Of a stretch of DNA of 11,756 bases, positions 1 through 5,081 are shown in pieces. The notes under the pieces are model-generated. The model ran no database searches. It saw only the letters and a list, made by a program, of their open reading frames with translations, and was not told the origin of the DNA. The position numbers were made by a program, and so were the translations under genes. Source of the stretch: an uncultured Veillonellaceae bacterium (GTDB lineage Bacteria; Bacillota; Negativicutes; Veillonellales; Dialisteraceae); contig CAUBUJ010000043.1 of the NCBI GenBank assembly GCA_958439155.1, positions 1-11,756 on the forward strand, written 5' to 3'. Every line of letters begins with the position of its first letter. The first letter of the stretch is position 1.

Positions 1-6
1 ATATTG

Positions 7-15
7 TGATATAGT
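7..15 (+). promoter_or_regulatory. Possible extended -10 element for gdh
   Basis: TG at 7-8 is followed one base later by TATAGT at 10-15, matching an extended -10 in five of six hexamer positions. The -35 region would lie outside the window. Transcription would begin near 21-23, giving a leader of about 47 bases before the gdh start. The AAGGAGG at 16-22 directly after it would then lie mostly upstream of, or at, the transcript start. Confidence 0.3.
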
Positions 16-68
16 AAGGAGGTAGATGAAATCGGCAGGCCTGGCCTGTATGTGCGCGAGGTGGAAAA

Positions 69-1325
69 ATGGCAGAATACAATCCTTATGAAAATATGCT
101 TCACGTATTGGACAAGGCGGCGGAAACGCTGGGCCTTTCGAAGAATGACTACGAATTCGTGCGGTATCCTGAACGGGAACTCACCGTGAGTCTTCCCATT
201 GTGATGGATGACGGCCATGTGGAAGTCTTCTCCGGTTACCGGGTGCAGCACAGCACCGCCCGGGGCGCGGCAAAAGGAGGCATCCGTTTCCATCCCGCTT
301 CCGATGAAAATGAAGTGAAAGCCCTCGCCGCGTGGATGACGATAAAAAACGCCATTGGCAATATTCCTTACGGCGGCGCCAAAGGGGGCATCCGGGTGGA
401 TCCGAAGAAGCTCTCCCAGCGGGAACTGGCGCGTCTCACCAGGACCTATGTGCGCCGCATCGCGCCTTTTATCGGTCCTGACAAGGATGTGCCCGCGCCG
501 GATGTGAATACGAACGGCCAGATTATGGCGTGGATCGCTGATGAATACAGCGCTGTCACAGGAGAGTGGACGCCGGGGGTAGTCACAGGAAAGCCCATCG
601 TCACCGGCGGGTCTCTTGGCAGAAATGAAGCGACTGGACGGGGACTCACGTATACGCTGGAAACATGGTGCGAGAAAAAAGGCATCCCCATGAATTCCCT
701 GACGCTTGCCGTGCAGGGGTTCGGCAATGTAGGAAGCGTAGGGGCGCTCCTCATGCACCAGGCAGGGGTGAAAGTGATCGCCATCGGCGATATTGACGGC
801 TCCCTCTACAATCCAGGCGGCATCGACGTGGAGGCGGCTTATACCTACGCCAACAGCCACGGACGGTCCCTCAAGGGATACACCGAAGCGGGCAGCACGG
901 TCATCCCCAATCCGGAACTTTTGAAACTTCCAGTGGATGTGCTCTTCATGGCGGCTCTCGAAAACCAGCTCCATGAAGGCACCATGGAAGGTGTCCAGGC
1001 GAAGGTCGTCCTGGAAGGCGCCAATGGTCCCACTACGGAAGAGGCGGATGCATACTTCGAAAAGAAAGGCATCGAAGTCCTGCCGGACGTGATGTCCAAC
1101 GTAGGCGGCGTGGTGGGCTCCTATTATGAATGGGTGCAGAACAAGACCGGACTCTACTGGACGGAAGAGGAATACAATGAACGCTTGAAAAAGAATATGC
1201 GCGAATCGTATGAAGCGGTAGACGCGATCCGGAAGGAATATGGCGTAACCTACCGTCTGGCGTCGTACATGCTCGCTTTGAAACGGGTGGTGGAAGCGCA
1301 GAACGCGAGAGGCTTCCTCGGATAA
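69..1325 (+). CDS. gdhA: Glutamate dehydrogenase (Glu/Leu/Phe/Val dehydrogenase family)
   Basis: A cytoplasmic hexameric-type enzyme that interconverts glutamate with 2-oxoglutarate and ammonia using NAD(P). The 418-residue length fits the family. The dimerisation/substrate domain carries the lysine-rich active site: K69 in AAKGG, K93, catalytic K105 in GGAKGG and D145 in APDVNT. The Rossmann domain starts near residue 215 with QGFGNVG (216-222). An acidic residue, D241, follows the second strand, which suggests NAD preference, but coenzyme choice cannot be settled by eye. The ATG at 69 is preceded by a purine-rich GAGGTGG at 58-64 with a 4-base gap. The frame is open back to position 30 but has no alternative start. 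The gene stands alone and ends in a strong terminator. In amino-acid fermenters this enzyme links glutamate catabolism to redox balance. A branched-chain or phenylalanine specificity within the same family is less likely given the sequence. Confidence 0.93.
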   Translation: MAEYNPYENMLHVLDKAAETLGLSKNDYEFVRYPERELTVSLPIVMDDGHVEVFSGYRVQHSTARGAAKGGIRFHPASDENEVKALAAWMTIKNAIGNIPYGGAKGGIRVDPKKLSQRELARLTRTYVRRIAPFIGPDKDVPAPDVNTNGQIMAWIADEYSAVTGEWTPGVVTGKPIVTGGSLGRNEATGRGLTYTLETWCEKKGIPMNSLTLAVQGFGNVGSVGALLMHQAGVKVIAIGDIDGSLYNPGGIDVEAAYTYANSHGRSLKGYTEAGSTVIPNPELLKLPVDVLFMAALENQLHEGTMEGVQAKVVLEGANGPTTEEADAYFEKKGIEVLPDVMSNVGGVVGSYYEWVQNKTGLYWTEEEYNERLKKNMRESYEAVDAIRKEYGVTYRLASYMLALKRVVEAQNARGFLG

Positions 1326-1333
1326 GGGAATGG

Positions 1334-1372
1334 AAAAAGAGGAGAATGCACTGGAGGCATTCTCCTCTTTTT
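1334..1372 (+). terminator. Intrinsic terminator of gdh
   Basis: A perfect 16-bp inverted repeat, AAAAAGAGGAGAATGC (1334-1349) and its complement (1357-1372), encloses a 7-base loop and ends in TTTTT. It begins 8 bases after the gdh stop. The A-tract at its left end means it could also stop transcripts coming from the right. Confidence 0.95.
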
Positions 1373-1386
1373 GATTGGGAGGGCAT

Positions 1387-1410
1387 GAAAGAGTTGAGAG
1401 TTGAGAGCGA
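1387..1410 (+). repeat. Heptamer array 1 (AGAGTTG)
   Basis: Two exact units AGAGTTG AGAGTTG are followed by a degenerate AGAGCGA, all in register at period 7 from 1390. A partial unit precedes them. Confidence 0.75.
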
Positions 1411-1641
1411 CCAGTTTAGAGAGGGGGTACGCCGCCTTGCGATTTTTCGAAATGTGGGTCATCCCGACCAGACGTGTGAAAGAGATGTGTGTCAAGCAAA
1501 AAAAGAAAGCGCGGGAAAGAGTGGAGACCCCTTGCGGGTCCCCTTTAGGGTGGATCTTACGTATCCGGGTCAATGATGCATTCAGCAATAAAGAAGTGAC
1601 AAGTTTGCAGTAAAGATCTACCCAAGAGGATTCCTTATTCC

Positions 1642-1669
1642 CGCTGATAGCTGACAGCTGAAAGCAGAT
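1642..1669 (+). repeat. Heptamer array 2 (AGCTGAN)
   Basis: Four units in register: CGCTGAT, AGCTGAC, AGCTGAA, AGCAGAT. The last position of each unit varies while the core AGCTGA is kept, as in a decaying tandem repeat. Confidence 0.8.
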
Positions 1670-1716
1670 GGCTCTGTAAAGCGGCGGAGCCGCATATAAA
1701 AGAAACTTCCGCTTTC

Positions 1717-1751
1717 CTCTTCAGACTTCTGACTCCTGTCTTCAGACTCTG
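1717..1751 (+). repeat. Heptamer array 3 (GACTYCT)
   Basis: Five units in register: CTCTTCA, GACTTCT, GACTCCT, GTCTTCA, GACTCTG. It is followed by CCCC and then the AATGATGCA motif at 1756-1764. Confidence 0.75.
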
Positions 1752-1773
1752 CCCCAATGATGCACCGACTGTC

Positions 1774-1801
1774 CTTAGATCCCAGACCTCAGACCTTCGA
1801 C
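1774..1801 (+). repeat. Heptamer array 4 (CYYAGAC)
   Basis: Four units in register: CTTAGAT, CCCAGAC, CTCAGAC, CTTCGAC. Like array 3, it leads through a C-rich stretch into an ATGATGCA motif (1811-1818). Confidence 0.7.
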
Positions 1802-1823
1802 CCCGCTCCCATGATGCACTATC

Positions 1824-1851
1824 CGCTAACAGCTAACAGCTAACTGCTTCC
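1824..1851 (+). repeat. Heptamer array 5 (AGCTAAC)
   Basis: Units CGCTAAC, AGCTAAC, AGCTAAC, TGCTTCC lie in register. The unit is close to that of array 2 (AGCTGAC). The array abuts the first partial tRNA copy directly. Confidence 0.8.
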
Positions 1852-1853
1852 CC

Positions 1854-1903
1854 AGGAGCCGGCAATAAGATTTGAACCTACGTGTGCATTGCGTATGCAC
1901 GCG
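1854..1903 (-). pseudogene. Partial tRNA-Thr copy, 3' half (copy 1)
   Basis: Read on the minus strand, this segment matches the 3' part of the intact tRNA-Thr: an anticodon-arm-like hairpin, the T arm with TTCAAAT loop, and the 3' acceptor strand TGCCGGC. The terminal CCA has become CCT. The D arm and 5' acceptor strand are missing; a hairpin terminator occupies the upstream position. The anticodon-arm-like stem is GTGCA/TGCAC around the 7-base loop TACGCAA, which lacks the universal U33, so it is unlikely to be a working tRNA. It may be an attachment-site remnant or a decayed tandem tRNA gene. Confidence 0.75.
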
Positions 1904-1942
1904 AAAAAACGATATATGAAGATAGACTTCACATATCGTTTT
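1904..1942 (-). terminator. Hairpin terminator between partial tRNA copies
   Basis: Arms 1906-1921 and 1927-1942 form a 16-bp stem with a 5-base loop. The single mismatch is an A-C opposition on the + strand but a G-U pair in a minus-strand transcript. The minus-strand RNA then runs into six U residues (complement of 1904-1909). Stem GC content is low. Confidence 0.7.
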
Positions 1943-1951
1943 GATTAAAAG

Positions 1952-2001
1952 TGGAGCCGGCAATAGGATTTGAACCTACGTGTGCATTGCGTATGTTCGC
2001 G
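1952..2001 (-). pseudogene. Partial tRNA-Thr copy, 3' half (copy 2)
   Basis: This lies 98 bp from copy 1 and 99 bp from the intact tRNA. It keeps the encoded CCA (TGG at 1952-1954 on +), the 3' acceptor strand and the T arm. The T stem here is GTAGG/CCTAT against GTAAG/CTTAT in the intact gene, a compensated base-pair change. The anticodon-arm segment matches copy 1 except near its end (TTCGCG instead of CACGCG). The 5' half is absent. Confidence 0.75.
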
Positions 2002-2039
2002 AAAAAAGACCAATGACTGAAAACAGCCATTGATCTTTT
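2002..2039 (-). terminator. Terminator of tRNA-Thr
   Basis: Arms 2004-2019 and 2024-2039 make a 16-bp stem with a 4-base loop. It lies 11 bases downstream of the tRNA 3' end on the minus strand and is followed by a U run. Two + strand mismatches both become G-U pairs in the minus-strand RNA, which supports this orientation. Confidence 0.75.
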
Positions 2040-2050
2040 AATGATTCAAA

Positions 2051-2126
2051 TGGAGCCGGCAATAAGATTTGAACTTACGACCTACGCATTACGAATGCGC
2101 CGCTCTACCAGCTGAGCTATACCGGC
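2051..2126 (-). tRNA. tRNA-Thr (anticodon CGT)
   Basis: The minus-strand 76-mer folds as a complete cloverleaf. The acceptor is GCCGGTA/TGCCGGC (one G-U), with discriminator T and encoded CCA. The D stem is GCTC/GAGC. The anticodon stem GCGCA/TGCGT encloses loop TTCGTAA, giving anticodon CGT for codon ACG. The T stem GTAAG/CTTAT encloses TTCAAAT. A consensus promoter lies immediately upstream and a hairpin terminator downstream, so it is probably transcribed alone. Confidence 0.96.
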
Positions 2127-2139
2127 ATTGACATAGTTT

Positions 2140-2168
2140 ATTTTACTGAAATCTCAAGCCTTTGTCAA
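2140..2168 (-). promoter_or_regulatory. Promoter of tRNA-Thr
   Basis: On the minus strand, TTGACA (complement of 2163-2168) is followed after exactly 17 bases by TAAAAT (complement of 2140-2145). The predicted start falls a few bases before the mature tRNA 5' end at 2126. It sits in the gap between the SDR stop and the tRNA. Confidence 0.85.
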
Positions 2169-2171
2169 TAT

Positions 2172-2942
2172 TCATTTCTGCGGTTTCTTTTTGCTCACCA
2201 TGAAGCCAGTGGCCTGCTGGTTGGCCATGATGACCACGTCGCTGATCTGGACCCGTTTGGGCTGGGAGAGGACGTAGCCGATGACGTCGGCGATGTCTTC
2301 TGGGTGGAGGGCGTCGATGCCGGCGTAGACCGCGGCGGCCCGTTCTTTGTCTCCGTGGAAGCGCACTTCACTGAAAGGGGTTTCTACGATGCCCGGCTGG
2401 ATGGTGGTGACTTTGATATCGCTGTCGATGACGTCGATGCGGACACCGTCACTGAAGGTTTTCACCGCTGCCTTGGTAGCGCAGTATACCGCGGCGCCGG
2501 CATAGGCGTAGAGGCCTGCCGTGGAACCGAGATTGATAATGTGTCCTGTGTTTCTGGCGAGCATCGACGGGAGGAAGGCCCGGGTCATGAAGAAGAGCCC
2601 TTTGATATTGGTGTCGATCATCTGCTCAATATCATCGGCGGAAGTTTCTCCATACGGTTCCAGGCCTCTTGCCAGGCCCGCGTCATTGACGAGAACGTCC
2701 GGCGTGCCTTCTTTTTCGAGGCTTTCACTCACGACCTGGCGGATGGCGGCGCGGTCACGCACATCGAGGGCATACACAGCCACTTCCGAATTGTACTTCA
2801 TACGGAAATCTTCCGCCGCTTCTTCCAGCTTTTCCTGATTTCTGGCGGCCAGTACGAGGCGGTATCCTTTTTCTGCGAGAACTTCCGCTGTGGCGCGGCC
2901 AATGCCGCTGGTAGCGCCTGTAATGAATGCGAGTTTGCTCAT
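2172..2942 (-). CDS. Short-chain dehydrogenase/reductase (YdfG-like)
   Basis: A 256-residue classical SDR, expected to be a cytoplasmic NADP-dependent alcohol/hydroxy-acid dehydrogenase. The cofactor motif GATSGIG is at 9-15 and an arginine at 34 (AARN) follows the second strand, which favours NADP. NDAG (86-89) replaces the usual NNAG. The catalytic tetrad is N112, S140, Y153 and K157 (YCATK), followed by PG at 183-184 and IVETPF. The overall pattern resembles the YdfG/serine 3-dehydrogenase subgroup, which oxidises 3-hydroxy acids and some amino acids. The substrate cannot be fixed from sequence. The ATG at 2942 has AAGGAGG (complement of 2948-2954) with a 5-base gap. The gene is monocistronic and divergent from the TPR lipoprotein. 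Confidence 0.9.
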   Translation of the reverse strand: MSKLAFITGATSGIGRATAEVLAEKGYRLVLAARNQEKLEEAAEDFRMKYNSEVAVYALDVRDRAAIRQVVSESLEKEGTPDVLVNDAGLARGLEPYGETSADDIEQMIDTNIKGLFFMTRAFLPSMLARNTGHIINLGSTAGLYAYAGAAVYCATKAAVKTFSDGVRIDVIDSDIKVTTIQPGIVETPFSEVRFHGDKERAAAVYAGIDALHPEDIADVIGYVLSQPKRVQISDVVIMANQQATGFMVSKKKPQK

Positions 2943-2983
2943 AGTATCCTCCTTTGGGGCAGGGAAACAGATTGGTTTTCCTT

Positions 2984-2989
2984 ATTATA
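2984..2989 (-). promoter_or_regulatory. -10 hexamer for the SDR gene
   Basis: The complement of 2984-2989 is a perfect TATAAT, about 40 bases upstream of the SDR start. No good -35 hexamer is found at 16-18 bases, so activation or an extended contact may be involved. Confidence 0.4.
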
Positions 2990-3001
2990 CCATGGGCGGT
3001 C

Positions 3002-3030
3002 TTGCCATTTTTCCTGGAAATTTTTATAAT
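3002..3030 (+). promoter_or_regulatory. Promoter of the TPR lipoprotein gene
   Basis: TTGCCA (3002-3007) and TATAAT (3025-3030) are separated by 17 bases. The inverted repeat TGCCATT (3003-3009) / AATGGCA (3028-3034) overlaps both boxes. A smaller palindrome, TTTCC-T-GGAAA, lies between them, so a repressor site is possible. Confidence 0.8.
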
Positions 3031-3055
3031 GGCACCAGGTAAGGAGGCGGACAGG

Positions 3056-3685
3056 ATGAAGTATGAAATGATGGCAGGTGTGCTCGCGGCAGTACTCTTT
3101 CTGGGAGGATGCGCCGGTTCCGGGGCGGGGCAGGGCGCATCGTCTGCGCCGCCGGCTGCGCCCAAAGCGGCTTCTGCGGCGCGGGTTCCTTCTTCCCAGG
3201 CGGAGCAGATCTATGAGGAGGCGCTCGCAGCATACCAGAAGGGAGAGCGGGAAGCCGCTCTGTCTCTGGCAGACCGGGCGATTCGGGAAGATCCGAAAAA
3301 TTACAAGGCACTCTCCTTGAAGGGGCTGGTGACTGCTTTCATATCCTCTCCAGAGGAGGGGATCCTGTGGATCGGCAAGGCTCTCGCCGTGGAGCCGGAT
3401 TATGTCCAGGGCTGGTATGACATGGCTATGGCGCAGAAACTGGCCGGCCATTATGACCAGTCGATCCAGTATTTCCAGAAGGTGCTGGGAAAAGATCCGT
3501 CCAATACCTGGTCATACTACGGCATTGCCACCAATTACGCAGACAAAAGGAACAAAAAAGAGGCTCTTTCCTATTTGAAGAAAGCCCTCGCGCTGGACAA
3601 GGAAGCGGTACGGGCTGCCGCGGCGGAGCAGGACCACTTCCGGTGGCTCCACGGGGATCCTGATTTCGAGGCTCTTTTGCGGTAA
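3056..3685 (+). CDS. TPR-repeat lipoprotein
   Basis: A 209-residue secreted lipoprotein. The signal peptide ends in the lipobox LGGC with the lipidated cysteine at residue 19. A low-complexity Ala/Ser/Pro/Gly linker (20-46) follows, then about four tetratricopeptide repeats at 34-residue spacing (starts near 48, 82, 116 and 150). It ends in a short tail, HFRWLHGDPDFEALL, typical of TPR protein ends. TPR lipoproteins usually scaffold envelope complexes; no partner is identifiable here. The ATG at 3056 has AAGGAGG at 3041-3047 with an 8-base gap. The open frame extends upstream to 2954, but that would include the promoter and destroy the signal peptide. It is probably transcribed alone from the promoter at 3002-3030. 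Confidence 0.85.
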   Translation: MKYEMMAGVLAAVLFLGGCAGSGAGQGASSAPPAAPKAASAARVPSSQAEQIYEEALAAYQKGEREAALSLADRAIREDPKNYKALSLKGLVTAFISSPEEGILWIGKALAVEPDYVQGWYDMAMAQKLAGHYDQSIQYFQKVLGKDPSNTWSYYGIATNYADKRNKKEALSYLKKALALDKEAVRAAAAEQDHFRWLHGDPDFEALLR

Positions 3686-3737
3686 CGGCCCATGCGCCGC
3701 GTCTATACCAGCCGTCATGGAAGGCATATCCCCTTTA

Positions 3738-3766
3738 TTGAAGGGAAATGGCAGATTTTGTATAAT
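3738..3766 (+). promoter_or_regulatory. Promoter of the M20D/binding-protein operon
   Basis: TTGAAG (3738-3743), a 17-base spacer and a perfect TATAAT (3761-3766). Transcription would begin near 3773, leaving a leader of about 90 bases that contains a terminator-like hairpin before the first gene. Confidence 0.75.
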
Positions 3767-3816
3767 ACAAGAAATGAGCCCCCCTTTTCTATAGGAAGTT
3801 CATTTTACAGATATTC

Positions 3817-3849
3817 AAAGGCGAAATCCCAGGGGATCCGCCTTTTTTT
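3817..3849 (+). terminator. Terminator-like hairpin in the M20D leader
   Basis: AAAGGCG (3817-3823) pairs with CGCCTTT (3839-3845). An inner ATCC/GGAT stem with a CAGG loop continues it after a small interior loop. A run of seven T follows (3843-3849). It lies after the only visible promoter and ends 13 bases before the start codon at 3863, so it is placed like a transcription attenuator. It could instead be the terminator of the upstream lipoprotein gene. Confidence 0.75.
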
Positions 3850-3862
3850 GTCAGGAGGGATT

Positions 3863-4987
3863 ATGGATATAGACAAAAGGGTGAATGCGGTGTGGGAATA
3901 CCTGCATACCATTCCCGAACTGGCTTTTCAAGAGGTAAAGACATCAGCGTACCTGGCGGAAGAGCTCCGCCGCGCCGGGTATGATGTGACAGACCATGTA
4001 GGGAAAACCGGCGTCGTAGGCGTGCTCAAAAGCGGCCGTCCCGGTCCGGTGGTGGCTGTCCGCTCCGACATGGACTGCCTTGCCAATGTGGCCTGCGGGA
4101 AAGAAGTGCATGGCCACTACTGCGGCCATGATGGCCATATGGCGATTGTCCTCACCATGGCAGAGTGGCTTGCCAAAGAAGGGATTCCCCGGGGGACGGT
4201 GAAGATCCTTTTCCAGCCGGCTGAGGAAATCGGCGAAGGGGCGAAAGCCATGGTCGCCGCCGGCGCGGTGGATGATGTGGACTATATCATCGGTCTTCAT
4301 CTCCGTCCCAAGGTGTATGTGCCTCTGGGAAAGGCGTCGGCAGGGATTCATTCTTCCGCCTGCGGTTCCATCAAGGTTCACGTCACAGGAAAGACAGCCC
4401 ACGGTTCGCGGCCCCATCAGGGAGTGAATGCCATTGAGACCGGCGCGGACATGATCGCTGCGGTGAACGGTATCCATATGGACCCGCTCCTCGCGTGGAG
4501 CGCGAAGGTGACCCAGTTCCACGGCGGAGGCCAGGCGGTAAATGCCATTCCCGCAGAAGCAGACCTCACCTTCGACATCCGCTGCTCCGACAATGACGGC
4601 ATGGAAGAACTGATCCAGAAAGTGAAGCATGCCATTTCTGCTTCGGCAGAGCTCACCGGCGCCAAGGCAGATATCGCCGTAAAGCACGGATCAGTGGCGG
4701 CCTCTTTTGATCCGGTCGTGAAAAAAGAAGCGGAAAAGGCCATTGCTGACGTGCTCGGCCCGGACAATGTGGTGAGTGAGGAGCAGACCACCGGCGGGGA
4801 GGATTTCCATTTCTACAGTTACCTCCGGCCCCATATCCGGGCAGGCTTCATCGGCCTTGGGTGCGACCTTGTACCGGGCCTTCATGATCCGTCCATGCAC
4901 TTTGACCGGAGGGGGCTTGCTATTGGCGTGAAAATCATGCATAATTGGGCAGAAAGACTGCTCTCTATGGAGGCATGCCGGACGTAG
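3863..4987 (+). CDS. M20D-family amidohydrolase (AmhX-like)
   Basis: A 374-residue cytoplasmic zinc-type hydrolase expected to cleave the amide bond of N-acyl amino acids or related conjugates. The dinuclear metal site is visible: C87 and H89 in CGHDGH (87-92), E121-E122 in FQPAEE, H146 in GLHLRP and a C-terminal H341 in HDPSMHF. The dimerisation domain follows near 165-275, with the TAHGSRPHQGVNAI signature at 178-191. The RSDMDCLAN stretch differs from the common RADxDALP. The ATG at 3863 follows AGGAGG (3853-3858). The open frame continues upstream to 3692 but runs through the promoter and terminator hairpin, so that extension is not translated. It precedes a binding-protein gene by 81 bases, which suggests a link between uptake and hydrolysis. 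The exact substrate is unknown. Confidence 0.88.
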   Translation: MDIDKRVNAVWEYLHTIPELAFQEVKTSAYLAEELRRAGYDVTDHVGKTGVVGVLKSGRPGPVVAVRSDMDCLANVACGKEVHGHYCGHDGHMAIVLTMAEWLAKEGIPRGTVKILFQPAEEIGEGAKAMVAAGAVDDVDYIIGLHLRPKVYVPLGKASAGIHSSACGSIKVHVTGKTAHGSRPHQGVNAIETGADMIAAVNGIHMDPLLAWSAKVTQFHGGGQAVNAIPAEADLTFDIRCSDNDGMEELIQKVKHAISASAELTGAKADIAVKHGSVAASFDPVVKKEAEKAIADVLGPDNVVSEEQTTGGEDFHFYSYLRPHIRAGFIGLGCDLVPGLHDPSMHFDRRGLAIGVKIMHNWAERLLSMEACRT

Positions 4988-5014
4988 CGGCAGCTCCGGG
5001 AACAAATGGTATTT

Positions 5015-5081
5015 GGAAAACGGCCCGCGGGGGGATGCCGTTTTCCAGTTCATAGAAAGGAGAAATATATGAACTGGAAAA
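5015..5081 (+). promoter_or_regulatory. Paired RNA hairpins over the binding-protein start
   Basis: Hairpin A is GGAAAACGGC (5015-5024) with GCCGTTTTCC (5037-5046), a perfect 10-bp stem. Hairpin B is TTTTCCAGTTCATA (5041-5054) with TATGAACTGGAAAA (5068-5081), a perfect 14-bp stem whose 13-base loop holds the ribosome binding site and whose right arm holds the ATG (5069). The hairpins share TTTTCC at 5041-5046, so full forms of both cannot coexist. Hairpin A may also act as a weak terminator for the upstream gene. Confidence 0.7.

Larger units (their letters stand above)
1373..1853. other. Non-coding, repeat-rich intergenic region
   Basis: No convincing gene lies here. Open frames of 70-112 codons exist on both strands, but they have no ribosome binding site and low-complexity translations. 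The stretch holds five short arrays of period-7 repeats (listed separately) and three copies of ATGATGCA at 1573-1580, 1757-1764 and 1811-1818. It also has small hairpins, for example GCGGC-GGA-GCCGC at 1681-1693. A sequence around 1538-1561 (CCCTTTAGGGTGGATCTTAC) has a degenerate inverted partner at 1609-1633. It resembles a dispersed intergenic repeat family more than a decayed gene. Confidence 0.6.

Noticed and set aside
1346..1576. A 76-codon open frame on + (and 112-117 codon frames on - across the same area)
   Set aside because: It begins inside the gdh terminator, has no ribosome binding site, and its translation crosses the heptamer array and hairpins. It looks like repeat DNA that happens to be open.
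1854..2126. CRISPR-like array (about 50-bp repeats separated by about 49-bp spacers)
   Set aside because: The repeats are clearly tRNA 3' halves, the spacers are hairpin terminators, there are only three units, and no cas genes are seen.
2304..3029. 241-codon + strand frame opposite the SDR gene
   Set aside because: It is a shadow of the SDR gene, which has full catalytic motifs and a strong ribosome binding site on the minus strand.
2954..3055. Earlier start of the TPR lipoprotein
   Set aside because: The upstream frame includes the -35 and -10 boxes and would displace the signal peptide and lipobox from the N terminus.
3692..3862. N-terminal extension of the first M20D gene (57 extra codons)
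   Set aside because: The extension covers a promoter, a terminator hairpin and the AGGAGG site; the M20D fold starts normally at the ATG at 3863.
5015..5068. T-box or known amino-acid riboswitch in the 81-base gap before the first binding protein
   Set aside because: The gap is too short and lacks the T-box sequence and specifier loop. The paired hairpins do not match a class I know.
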